In this document: piece by piece, positions 27,801 through 38,767 of the stretch
Numbering within the stretch: position 1 is the first letter of the stretch
How the letters are laid out: every line of letters begins with the position of its first letter
DNA from: Lepidodermella squamata
Taxonomy: Eukaryota; Gastrotricha
Length of the DNA: 64,000 nt
Assembly (NCBI GenBank): GCA_047495785.1
Contig: JBLDXI010000032.1
Span: 4,216,001-4,280,000 of the forward strand
Direction: 5' to 3'
Translations under genes and position numbers: made by a program
Notes under the pieces: model-generated
What the model saw: the letters and a program-made list of their open reading frames with translations, nothing else
Told to the model about the DNA's origin: nothing
The model's database searches: none

Positions 27801-30800
27801 ATTGATATGTTCGGAAACGAAGGCATTTTGGGTTGCTGCTGCCTTTCACGAATGGCGATACGAAATCGTAGTAGGGTGAGCCTGAGCATGTAGGAATTTG
27901 CATGTCGACTGTATTAATGTAGTAGCCACGAGTTCCTTTGGGGCGAAAGAGCATATAAGAACCTTCTTCGATTATTAGGATTCCGGCTTACCTCCCTGGT
28001 TCCAATCCCATTCTGGTCCATTGGCGTCGTCGTAGTTTGGCCATGGCCCGCCAATGCCGCTCCACGTATCCATATCCATGGATGCACCCCCATTCACCGA
28101 CGGAGCCGTCGAGTCAGCGTCTGAGTTGTACCACCCGCATGTGTGTTTGTTGTCGAAGGTACAGTTGAACGTCAAATGCTGCATTCTCAACTTATCGAGC
28201 TCGCAAAGAACGTTAACTGTGCTGGTGCTTGTAAGACCGACAAAGCCACTGCTGGTCATACCCATGAAAGTCCCAGCACCAGGCTGGCTACTAGCCCAAG
28301 CTTCAATGAAGTTTAAATTATAGCCAGATACTTGGGAAATTAGCGGAAACCTTACGCAAATACGGAATGGGATATGCATCACCATCGCTCCATACACCAC
28401 TCAGCAAATAGCCGTCAAGAGCAATTGTCTTGCTTCCAATCAGGCCCCGGACGAAATCCAACTCGGACTGAGTCTCAGGTCGGGCTAAATTCGCGCGAAT
28501 GCGTTTATTGCAATGATCAGCAGCCCCGCTCAGAGCCATGTTTATGTTCATAGACGAAAAATAGCACTTTCGGCCGAAATCAATCCAGTCGGGCGGGCAA
28601 GGAGCTGTAAACAATTAAGCTAGATTAGGATATTTTGAACGTTTGAACTGTAATACTTGTTGCCGTGCATCTGCCTTCGGTGACTCGAATGTTGTCGATT
28701 GCGATATCTGAATAAATGGTTGAGCCTCGAGAAGCTTCGAATACGATTTGATCAGGAGTAGCGAAATAGATCGACTTGGTGGCTACGTTCCATTGTTTTG
28801 ACTGAGCACCACCTCGATACCAGAATTGTTGATTTGCCGCGGCGAGACTAGCTTTCAACGAATTCACAGTTGCGCCGCCCATGTAGTACCAGAATTCAAC
28901 ACATCGCCAGCCAGCGGGGATCATCGGCGAAATAATTCTCGCAACCTGACCTGTCAGAACAAGGTCGGCCGCGCTCATCAACGCATATTGATCGAGAGCT
29001 GTTAATAACTAATTTTGAAAATATTTCTTGGAATCATGATCAAACTTTACCGTCAGCGCGATTAGCTGACATCCCAAACCTGGGTCCAGTTGTGAACACG
29101 CTCTGACTCCCGGTCGGTGTGGCGTCGTGGGCCAGAATCCAGTTCGCGTTATCGTCATTCGTGTCCTGGGTCCATCCGCAAAAGTCAACGTCGAAATTGC
29201 AGTTTACCTCGGGCGTGCGTAGCGTCTCGTTTTGCAGCAGTTTATCAGCTAAAATCGACTGGCACATCGACATGACTCGGCCAATGTCATCCGCCACTAG
29301 CTCAATGTGATAGATGCTTAAGCAGGCAACTTGGGCGTTGAGATAGGACTGATCGTACTGGCGCAGGCCCAAATTAAACCCATAATTGGATTCGGCGTTT
29401 GGATCCAACGCCCAATTACCGATGCGGCCGCCATTTATCCAAAGGGAAACTTGGTTCGGCACTGAGCTGTACATCACAGTGACGAATTGCCAAGTGCCAG
29501 TGCGAGCGCCAGAAGCGGAGAAAGCATTCGATAAAAAATCGAACCTCATAGTTGTGCTGTACAGCCACCAATTCATGCCGTAACTCGTCCCAGGTACATT
29601 TCCCCCGAGCAAGTACTCGAACAACGGTCCACCAATGGCATTAAGCGTTTTCACATAGCAAGAAATGGTCCAGCTTCGCCACAACAGGTTGAGATTGGCG
29701 TATGCAAAGGTGATGTAGCTCGAAGCGTCTGCTCCGATAGTCATTGCTGTGCCAGGCATGCCGAAAGGCCCAGTTGATAGCGTTACATTTGCGGACTTTG
29801 CGACGCCATGAAAACCGTTAGGACCGATATCGCGAGTTCCCGTCAGGTAAGTGAGGGGCCAAAAGCCGAGGAGTTCAAGGAATCGAGGCGGGCGGCGTTC
29901 TCCAGACCTGCATGCTGCTATGACTTGAGTTAGTTGGAACGGAGTTAAAGCTGACGAATAAATCGACAGGCATGACATTTGGCCAATAAAACGGTCAGTC
30001 CCGCCAATTACTCGTCCCATAACCCAGCCGTTATCTGATACTCCAATTGTTCTCGTACCCTTCGAGACACTGCCGGTGAGCACACCATTGCGATATGTTG
30101 ACAATATTCCCGTTTGATAATCATAAGATACGGCGATATGGACCCAGGACGAGTATGAATAGCCGCACGTTATGATCCAGAAATCGGTGTAGCCAGCTGT
30201 GTTGCCATTAGTGTGCAGGCAGCTGTAAGTGTCGTGGCGGAAAACGTTGATCCCGCGATTGTTGCTGTCGTCGTAGAACTCAACAAATGGCATAGTATCC
30301 GATGTGCTCGATTTGACGTAGAACGCGACTGTGTACGACCTCATGAAGTCGACGTCGTAACCCGCAAAGCTGATCCAAGCATTTGTACCCCTGTTGAAGC
30401 TGAGTGCCCCCATTGCTGTGGTCGGTCCTGTAGTCACCGTGACGTCAGTTTGCGACTGAACAGTGCCGTGCCTAGCGTTGCCGCTAGTATCTTCAACCCG
30501 ACCGCTTGAGGAGTAGCCATCCATGGGATACCACCCTACGAGACTGCTTACCGGGTAGATTTCGTATTGCGAATGCAAACGCTCGCACGCAACTCGGACC
30601 TGGGCTATTTCTTCAGTGCTCAATGAGGTATTATAGACGCTGAAGCAGGAAACTTTCACAACAGCTGGAACGCCACCTCCGCTTATTCTACTATCGCGGT
30701 AGCCAATATAAAGGCCTTGTCCTGAAACCGTGGCATTGGCCCCCACGGCTGGTTTCGTGTCTTTGACTCTAGCATCGTGGTAAAGATTTACAGAATTCGC

Positions 30801-32160
30801 TTGCTGATTGAATGTTGCTGCCATGAATTGGAAAGCCGTAGCTGATGGCGTGGTGTACGTCGAAGACGTCGTTGTTCCGACGATTGATTTGAACCACACG
30901 TTCCCAGGCGATGGATTGAACCAAAAATGCGGGCCATAAGCCGCGCCAGCGTTCCATTCGACTATTGGCCCTACCGCAAGTGACTGAGCATAAACCGCAA
31001 TGGTGAAGCTCCCAGGCAAAGTCGTCGAAGCTTGGCACGACGGTGATAGCATGGCCAAGTATGCCGAATTCAGAAACAGAGCCGATCCATATCTACCTGA
31101 AGGCCCGTCAACAGGAGTGATTGTACCAGTAGCCGGGTAAGCATCAGCAGTGCAATTGCCAATGATATCAAAGTCTCGGTGGTACATTGTGAACGGCCAA
31201 AGAGCAATCAAAGATTCAGGCCTGACGAGTGAATAGCGTTCCTTCGAAATCACTCGCCAGTAGAATTGATAGCCCCAGCTCGTGGCATAACTGTTTGAGG
31301 AGAAAACGACTTTCACATCGGATCCGTAGACTGTGAATGCCTTTGTTGGTGCCGACGTGAATGTATAGTGTGGGGTCCAGTTGTCGTAGTCCATATCGCC
31401 GACGAAGAATCTCACGCTATCGCCACTGCTCAAGCTGAACAGAGTCGAGAAAAATTCAACCGAATCAGTCAACGGATCCACGTCGATGTAAGTGACACAG
31501 GTTGTGCTCGGCGGGTAGAAGTCGGGGAAAAATGGCGACTTGATTATGCCGCTGCGCGTTGTGTTCGGGAAAATGTACGGCTGCGGGCTGAGCTCGCATC
31601 CGAAAACGGCTTTCTGCCACGTCCAGTACAAGCGCCAGCGACATGCATTCCCCAGCGGTCGGCTGCTGTCCGAGTTCCATTGGATTCTCAGGTGGCCAAC
31701 AGCTCTGTATGTCGCCAACCAGGTGGATCCAGTGTGCATGAAAACATCGTTTTGCTGTAGACGATAAATTTAGTTACTCATTAGTCCTATTCTTGGAAAA
31801 AATAACCAACCCAAATAAAGCCATTGCCTGAGTTTGCCCAAATCTGCATGCGGTCACCTGTAGACCCGTCGTGAACCCAGTCAGCCACCGATAGATAGAT
31901 GTACTCGTAACCGGGATTGCGAACATTGATGGTGAACGAGCAGCTTCGGCTTGTGGCGTAGGCCCCGCTGTAACCATCACTTTGAATGTAGCCCCACAAA
32001 TCGGTGTAGGCGTTGACTGCCGTGTTCGCACACATCGTATAAACTGTACCCTGGCCATTCACCAATACTTTAACACAATTATTTTACAATTGCGATTTCA
32101 AGCCCGAGATTGGGTAACAAACCTGGTAGCAATATAGCAACCCAAAGTAACTGCCTCATC
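24805..32160 (-). CDS. Lectin array gene D: CUB2-LamG3-MAM-CTLD-MAM4-PAN-FReD secreted protein
   Basis: Model of 9 exons: 32160-32124, 32067-31811, 31754-29051, 28998-28657, 28604-28356, 28300-27992, 27935-25959, 25909-25626, 25572-24805 (6927 nt, 2308 aa). A 37-nt first exon plus the start of exon 2 give the signal peptide MRQLLWVAILLPVLVNG. Approximate domains: CUB 18-146 and 147-272, LamG-like 273-503, 504-740 and 741-955, MAM 960-1110, C-type lectin-like 1114-1235, MAM 1240-1400, 1410-1575, 1580-1760 and 1765-1955, PAN 1958-2053, fibrinogen C domain 2054-2308. The lectin-like domain has KCYF and LCEL but no WND or QPD motif, so calcium-dependent sugar binding by it is doubtful. The start codon is only 91 bp past the stop of the upstream acyl-CoA synthetase-like gene. 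Confidence 0.9.
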
Positions 32161-32197
32161 CTTTTTCATAAAAGACAAATTTTGACTGTTTTATTAC

Positions 32198-32207
32198 GGG
32201 ACTTTCC
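32198..32207 (+). promoter_or_regulatory. Exact NF-kB type site GGGACTTTCC upstream of gene D
   Basis: The ten bases are the canonical kB sequence. They lie 38 bp before the start codon of gene D, inside the 91-bp gap to the synthetase-like gene. About 0.1 exact matches would be expected by chance in a 64-kb window. I did not see an equally good site before A, B or C. Whether it works is unknown. Confidence 0.35.
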
Positions 32208-32250
32208 AGCTTCCCAGCCTGTATTTTTGTTTTATTTATGACTTTATTAT

Positions 32251-32256
32251 TTTATT
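32251..32256 (-). terminator. Poly(A) signal overlapping the stop codon of the 32252-34310 gene
   Basis: The stop codon TAA (32254-32252) is part of an AATAAA on the minus strand, and two more AATAAA-like hexamers follow within 20 nt. The 3' UTR would be extremely short. Confidence 0.5.
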
Positions 32257-34310
32257 CGTCGACAATCATCGGCCCTGATGCGTACAGGGCGTGAAGGCGG
32301 TCGTTGTAGCGGCGCCGCAGTTCGGCGCGCCGGTTCCTACCCGACGGCGTTGCGAGACCGTTCGCCGGCGAGAACGGTTCCGTCGTCAAGAAAACACTTC
32401 TCACCTGTTCGTGAGGTGTGAGGCGTTCACTCGCAGCGCCCGCCTCACGCATTGCCTTCAACACCTGCACAGTTAACTCCCGCTCGTCGCTCTTCAAATC
32501 GCTCGACTTGCGCCGCTGCGCCTGCCAGTCTTGCAGCAACCCAGGCGCCGGCACGACTATAGCGACTGCGAACGACTAGCGGCGAAAGAAAGTGCTGAAT
32601 AATTTATTGATAAGCATGGCGTGATCGACTCACCTGAGACTCGAAAGCGTCGACAAACACTTGGCTGGTTAGGTGGCAAGCTGCGTAGACGGCTTCGATT
32701 TTTTCCGGCGAGATGAAGGCGCCGCTGCTAAGCTGCAGCAGGTGCCGCATGCGTCCGATAACGTGCAACGCACCGTCGATCTGCCATTCGCCCACGTCGC
32801 CGGTTCGCAGCCAACCATCGTCGTCGATTGCCTTCGCGCTCAACTCTGGCTTTCGCAGGTAACTCATCATCAAGCTGCTGCTTTTGACTAGAATTTCACC
32901 CTGGCCGCGGCTCATCTTGAAACCGTACTCTGTTAAATCAGCTAATTTGATAGAAGTTTCAGGCATTGGGTATCCGACTTGACTGCCAGTCACGCTCAAA
33001 CCAAGCGTGACAGGCCCACATGCTTCAGTTATTCCATAGACTTGAATAACATAGCAGCCGAATACAACTTGCCAAAATTCGACAATTTCAGGCGAAATAG
33101 GGGCTGCCTCCAATACGACTACTTTGATAGTTTTGCTGACCAATTTTTGAATTTTTCGTAAAGTAAGATCCCAAACTGAACCTCGAGTGACTCGCGCTTC
33201 TTCGACGAGCGAAGATTTTTTGCTCGAAAAAGCTTGCCTTGAAATTTTACCAATTAGATTTTCGCCCCCAAGTTTTGCCGAAAATTGGCGATAGATTGAA
33301 GTCATTTGCCGCACAGAAATCGCAGCCATACGAGCATTTGATTTTGGTAAAACATCGTTACTGGATGAATCACTGGCTAAAGTCATGGAGGACCCTTTGA
33401 AAAACAACCAATTAGCCAGCAGCAGGCCTTGAATTGTAGCGAGATTCAGCAAATTTAGCGATTTGTGTCGCAAAGAATCGAATTCCATCGCGGAATAAAC
33501 TGCGTCAAAAGCTTCGAGGCTTGAAACAACTGCTCGATGGGTTAACATAACCGGCACTGGCCTGCTGAAATCTGTGCCACTCGTGAAACTGACGTAGCAA
33601 AGATCTCCGGCTGACGGCGGGTGGATGAAAGCTGCATGATCGGTATAGCGCTGATCAGGCGCTGTGAATTTATCGAAAGTCATTAGTTTAATCCGAGCCA
33701 ACGCTGCTTTACTCCCAGTTTCAGGGTCGATTATCTGATCAAAGTGAAGAACGATAATTGTTCGCAGGCCCGGGACTAGGTGAGTTTTCGAAAGAAACTG
33801 TTTAGCCACGTCCAAGGTGCCCACAAATATCAGACTGATATTAGCATCATTTATGGCTTGGCAAGCCCAGTCAATGCTGAGTTGATCATGAATCGGGGCT
33901 ACAACTATTGAACGAGCTGTGCAAGCATAATTCGCTAATATCCATTTAGGGCATGGCGCTGCGTAGATCCCGGCGATTTCTTGCCGCTTAATCATAGTTT
34001 TAGTCGCCAATGCTACAACTAAAGAATGGACCATGTCAGCAACTTCAGCGTATGATAACCATTCTAGATTGCGGCCTTCCTGATAGCCTAAGGACTTTTT
34101 GCCTTCTTTCGAAGCGGCGATTCCGTTCTTGAACGTGTCCCATAGGGTTGAGTGGACTCCATTTGCGGCGTTGATTGAGCTGCACCGTATTCCAGGTTCG
34201 ACTTCTCGAGAGCACAGACGGAAGAAAACGGATCCTTTTTTAGAATTGACAAGTTTCACATCATTAGCAGCCATCGTGTCAGAAAACAGCTTTCCGGCGG
34301 AAGCACTCAC
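32252..34310 (-). CDS. Acyl-CoA synthetase-like protein with degenerate ATP motifs
   Basis: Two exons, 34310-32634 and 32575-32252 (2001 nt, 666 aa), joined at a phase 0 intron that occupies the same place as an intron in the synthetase gene at 51211-53638. It is an AMP-binding long-chain acyl-CoA synthetase homologue over its whole length: it keeps FTSGT, YGITEACGP, DGWLRTGDVGEW and SPEKIEAVYA. The nucleotide loop is altered: after FTSGT (near residue 240) the family's TGxPKG, including the lysine, is replaced by DFSRPVP. The DRKK and KLAQGEY segment (near residue 518) reads GRMRH and QLSSGAF. It therefore looks like an inactive or repurposed family member. The frame is intact, so it is not an ordinary decayed pseudogene. 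Head-to-head with the receptor at 34457 (146 bp). Confidence 0.85.
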
Positions 34311-34456
34311 AAACTTGCTGTAATCGAGGGAGAGCTCTACTCAGAATTAAACGAGTCACGTCTCTGCTGAAACATCTGTGTGCGTGGGAAATTTGGCGGA
34401 GACCTAATCTCACCATCAGGAATCATTTTAAATGAAGAACTAGGCTAAATTATAGA

Positions 34457-36781
34457 ATGCTCAAATTCTTATTACTCGTGTCGCTGGTGGCTACAGCTAC
34501 AGCTCAAAATAGAACGATTCTTTCGGTTTTGGCGTTAATACCTCTGACGGGTAAAGAGCCAGCTAATGGCCTAGCTTGCTCAACCGCCATGCAAATCGTT
34601 GTCGATGAAGCAAATCGGCGCAATTTTATGCCTGAATATCACTTAACTCTAAGAGTCGAGGATGAAACTAGGAATGCTAACATGTCGCCTAAAACTTTGT
34701 TCGATTACTTGTTCGAGTCGAGCGACAGCTGGGTTCACAGCCCAGTCGTAGTCGGCCCGAGTATCACGTGTCAATACGTAGCATTCGCGTCAAAATTCGT
34801 CCACATCACTCACTTTTCCCAATTCTGCGCCGGGCCATACCTCGTCAACCGCCAGCTGTTGCCCAATTTGTACAGAATTCAAATGTCCGGCGAATATTCC
34901 GTAGTAGCCACTCTAATTTTCATGCAAAAAATCGGTAAATGGAAACAATTCGGCATTTTCACGTATTCTTTGAATGTCAACGAATACACAATGGCTAAAA
35001 CCCTCAATTCGATGGCACTTGAAAATGGCATGTCAGTCATTCACTACTCGAGTGAGGATGACGTCACCCTAGAAATGGTTGAGCAAGCTAAGAATGACGG
35101 AGCTCGAGTCGTCGCCTTGATCTATCTGCAAGTAGCCATGTGCGTGAAATTTCTATGCAACGCTCATTTGGCCGGTATGACTGCGCCTCAGTACGTCTTC
35201 GTTGCCCTGACTTATTGCGCATTCACGCCCGACGCCGCCGACCTTCGCCTGCCACCAAGATGCACTCGAGCGATGATTTTTGAACAACTGAAAATAACAT
35301 TTTGGGTTGGCCCAACTCCAGTCGCGGTCGTGAACCATGGTCCAACAACACTAGGGTACGATTTGGCCTGGTTCGACCAGGTATTCGATCAAAGATTGGG
35401 TTACATTAGGGCCTCAGATGACGATCAGAAGCATCTTTGTCACGATACTATGCTCGCGGCTCTGATGACCCTGAAAACTGCTGATCTAACGCTTAGACGG
35501 GATTACAACAGCTCGTTGAGCGATTTTACGGAAAATCCAGAATTAGTCGCATCAGCAGTTAATGCAGCTAAATTGGATTTTATAGGCCTTAGGATAGGCC
35601 GAATAGCTTATTCAAAATCGTCATTAGAAATCGCCAAATCAGACATTTGGATTAGACAATGGATAGATGGTAGCATGAAACTCATTTTCCGAATTCCTTA
35701 CAACGAAAATGGTTACAATTTTTCGAAATATCAGCTCTACAGCAATGATACCCTGACGTGGCAAACCGGCAATGGCCAGCCACCGCAGGATTTGTCAAAT
35801 ATCGAATCACGAGTTTCCGACCTGCCTCTCAGTTTCGTAGCGACCATTGTCGGATTGGCAATAATTTCAGCGACCAAGAGTGTAATTTTGGCTGTATTAA
35901 CTTGCTGTTATTCTCCGAAATTCCGAAATTATCACAGACGTACAGACGTAGCTCTGTTAACAGCGGCTGTGATAGCCATGGCATCGGTGATTTTTTATTG
36001 TACGGGAGCTAAATACTCGTTTTCAACAACCTATTGCAAGGTTAAAGAAATGTTGTTGATTTTCTCCGTGAGTTGCATCAACGCTATAATCTGCTTCCGA
36101 ACAATAGGACTTTCAAAGTTCGCTTCCGGGGGAAATTCCAGCCGTAGAAGTATTCGTCGCCCTCCTTTGAATCCTCGCGATTTGACGATTGCGTGGAAAT
36201 GGCGCCTGATTGAGCGAGGCTCATGTTTTGCGACTGTCGGCTTTTTAGTCACAGTTTCCTGTGTTGCTATCGCATTAGTTTTTAGCGATGATTTCGCAGT
36301 TAATGTCGTCTCTTCGAAAGTTCAATACGATGCAGCGTTGGACACGCTTTACTTAACTATAACTAAAGTATGCTATTCGACATACGAGACACACCTAACG
36401 GCAACTTACCTGACACTAAACGCCATCATTCTATTCATAGCGTGTTTTGCCGCCTACTCGCTCGGTTCGAATCGTCCTAGTGACAGTGTTTTCGAGCTCG
36501 AATCGAAAGCGTGTCGAGCTGCTGTTTTCAAAGCGACTACTTTGTTGGCTGCTTCATTCATGCTTGCCCTAATTTTCGCGTATGACGTCGTTGTTCAAAC
36601 GGTCGTTATTACAACAGCCCACCTTATCCACGCTGAGACAGCAACGACTATTATGACCTATCCTATGTGGAGTAGTTTAATAAGACGACCGAAAACGCGG
36701 CATTTTCAAAGATCAGAAATAATTGAAGTTAAATTATCACAAGGCATCTCTCGCCCTGTCGATTTAGAATTCGCATTATGA
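34457..36781 (+). CDS. Class C GPCR, metabotropic GABA-B receptor-like
   Basis: A single exon encodes 774 aa. Residues 1-16 are a signal peptide (MLKFLLLVSLVATATA). Residues about 20-430 form a periplasmic-binding-protein type ligand domain (ALIPLTGKE, VVGPSITCQ, YSVVATLIF, then TLGYDLAWFDQVF). There is no cysteine-rich linker, as in GABA-B type receptors and unlike glutamate receptors. Seven membrane segments lie between about 458 and 740; the last includes AETATTIMTYPMWSS. The intracellular tail is short, about 35 residues, without an evident coiled coil. The ligand is unknown. Class C receptor genes usually have many introns, and nearly every neighbour here is intron-containing, so a retrocopy origin is possible. 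Confidence 0.85.
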   Translation: MLKFLLLVSLVATATAQNRTILSVLALIPLTGKEPANGLACSTAMQIVVDEANRRNFMPEYHLTLRVEDETRNANMSPKTLFDYLFESSDSWVHSPVVVGPSITCQYVAFASKFVHITHFSQFCAGPYLVNRQLLPNLYRIQMSGEYSVVATLIFMQKIGKWKQFGIFTYSLNVNEYTMAKTLNSMALENGMSVIHYSSEDDVTLEMVEQAKNDGARVVALIYLQVAMCVKFLCNAHLAGMTAPQYVFVALTYCAFTPDAADLRLPPRCTRAMIFEQLKITFWVGPTPVAVVNHGPTTLGYDLAWFDQVFDQRLGYIRASDDDQKHLCHDTMLAALMTLKTADLTLRRDYNSSLSDFTENPELVASAVNAAKLDFIGLRIGRIAYSKSSLEIAKSDIWIRQWIDGSMKLIFRIPYNENGYNFSKYQLYSNDTLTWQTGNGQPPQDLSNIESRVSDLPLSFVATIVGLAIISATKSVILAVLTCCYSPKFRNYHRRTDVALLTAAVIAMASVIFYCTGAKYSFSTTYCKVKEMLLIFSVSCINAIICFRTIGLSKFASGGNSSRRSIRRPPLNPRDLTIAWKWRLIERGSCFATVGFLVTVSCVAIALVFSDDFAVNVVSSKVQYDAALDTLYLTITKVCYSTYETHLTATYLTLNAIILFIACFAAYSLGSNRPSDSVFELESKACRAAVFKATTLLAASFMLALIFAYDVVVQTVVITTAHLIHAETATTIMTYPMWSSLIRRPKTRHFQRSEIIEVKLSQGISRPVDLEFAL

Positions 36782-36791
36782 GATGTTGGGC

Positions 36792-36797
36792 AATAAA
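36792..36797 (+). terminator. Poly(A) signal of the GABA-B-like receptor gene
   Basis: AATAAA 10 nt after the stop codon at 36781. Confidence 0.6.
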
Positions 36798-36817
36798 TGA
36801 ATTTTAATTTTGGTCTG

Positions 36818-38655
36818 TCATTTTTTCCCCTGTTTGACCGTCAGAACCGATTCATCGAACTGTCTTGCTGAAGCAGGCATGATGCCAAATAGAATTATAG
36901 GCGTAATTATTATCAGGAAAGCGTACAGTATGCAGGTACACCGCTCGACAACAATCGCCAGATATTTCCATTTCCGGCGAAGAACCAAAGCATCAGTGGA
37001 CGGCGTATAGTCACTTGATCTGGCGTCATCAAAGCTCGGCTGGGAATTGCCTGATTTCGGCCCGAATCTCTCACTATCATGGGTATTATTGTTGAACATG
37101 CCCCTCAGATCGTCGTAGACGAATGCGCTGTTGAAGCTGGTAGTTGACATGCCCTGGTTATTGTTATTCGCTATGGTACTGATGCCTCTGGACGGCCGTG
37201 GCGATTTCGCCACAGGAGCCGGACTTCCACCGAACATTTCAATGTTGGGATCATTTTCGCTGTTTCGAGCATTATTATCAGCTTGAGATCTCGGTTGGCT
37301 GTAGTGGATTTTAAAAGCCCGCCCTATCAGTCGCGACATCTCATGAACAGCCGCCGGTATCTCCCTGGTACTGCTTTTGCTGTGAGAAATTCTCAGGCAA
37401 ATAAAATGTAGACTCTGGCCGAAAATCAACAGCAGGATGTAGACCATGGAGAGGTTTATGTAAATGGACATTATTGGCGTGTGCTCGGAAGTTCGCGGCA
37501 TGTCCTCGGCAATTAGAAGCTGAAAAACTCCGTAGGCAAGCAGGCCAGTGAATGAAACCTCCATCTTAATTTCGTGAGGAACAGAGAAAACCGTCAGCTC
37601 GGCAAAAGATATAACCATACTTGGCAGGATTATGTTGATCCTAATTTACAAAAATTAAGCAATTCCATACTCTAAATTCAATTTTTACCAATAATAAGAT
37701 GTCTTTCTTCGAAAAACCAATTCGAACGTCAGCTTTGTAGAAAAGAATTATAAAAATTTGATGGTTTAAATTTTCATCTCTTACATGAGAATAGCTCGCA
37801 TCGGAAAAGTAGCTTTGAATCGACTTGAAGTGCCGCCCTCCGATGAAGGACCATTGTTCGTCTTCTAACCAACGCTCTGTTGAGATTGCAGGCTCCCCGA
37901 AAGTCAGAGTCTGAGCTTCGATTGCGTAGTGCCAACTCTCGAATTCAAGGCGGCAAATTTGAACATCGAACGGAAAATAGGACAGGTCAAAACGGCAGTA
38001 AGAGTCGAAAGTTCCTACGAAATAAATATGAAAGGACGTAATCAAGTTTGGTCTAGGAGTTGAGGGAACTAAATACCACCTCCCGGCCGATAGGATGCTG
38101 TTCCGTTGCTGAAAATTCGCACCTTCTCGCCGTCGCTGTTGGCGAGATCGTACTTGTCTGCTGCGTTGACCAGGGCGAACTCTGGCAACCAGGTCTTATC
38201 CGCCGCGAGATGCAACGATGTCGCACAAGCGTAAGGCATCGAGTCGTTCCACACGTGGATCTGGTCCTCCCATCTCAAGTTCACATACCCTGTTAGCGTA
38301 ACTGTGCCTTCCTTTTCCGACTGAAATTAAATGAGACAGAATTTGTAAAGCTAAGATTCTGCATGATTTATACAATGTTGTTGATTCCGAAAAGTATCAG
38401 CCTGGCACTGACGTTAACAGCAGTTTGAGCCGTCAATACAGGACGCTCCCATGGTTCAGCTTTATCGAAGAACTTTTCATACACCTCGCGTTCTGTAACT
38501 AAAACGATTCGATTTTCACTGAATACCACTGAAGAGGAGAATTAACCTCTAACATTCGAACAGCTTTCCCCACTCTTGTATTGCTCGGAAGCGGCAATAA
38601 GATGTAGAAATGATAACAACTGTCCGCTTGTCACCCAAATATTTAAAAGATTCAT
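36818..38655 (-). CDS. Cys-loop ligand-gated ion channel subunit 1 (nicotinic-like)
   Basis: Six exons: 38655-38547, 38492-38374, 38320-38080, 38014-37785, 37732-37689, 37640-36818 (1566 nt, 521 aa). The signal peptide starts MNLLNIWVTSGQLLSFLHL. The ligand domain ends with the Cys-loop C163-C177 (13 residues between, containing FPFD). M1 begins near YYWINIILPS. M2 contains KMEVSFTGLLAYGVFQLL preceded by HEIK, with an acidic residue at the cation filter position, so a cation channel is likely. A long, polar, disordered M3-M4 loop (about 150 residues) precedes M4. No adjacent cysteine pair is seen at loop C, so this is a non-alpha type subunit. It is a tandem copy of the gene at 38768-40510, sharing every intron position. 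Confidence 0.88.
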
Positions 38656-38675
38656 GGCAGAAAATAGACAAAAAA

Positions 38676-38681
38676 TTTATT
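38676..38681 (-). terminator. Poly(A) signal of Cys-loop subunit 2 gene
   Basis: AATAAA on the minus strand, 87 nt after the stop of subunit 2 and only about 20 nt before the start codon of subunit 1. Confidence 0.5.
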
Positions 38682-38767
38682 TGCCTGGTTCAGAATTTTT
38701 CTTTGCGATATAAGGTGCTAATATCCGCTTTTGTCAACTAAATTAAGGATGTAATTTAAGACGCCCT

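Noticed and set aside
326-34310. Many plus-strand open frames inside the lectin and synthetase exons
   Set aside because: All are antisense shadows of supported minus-strand exons without domains of their own.
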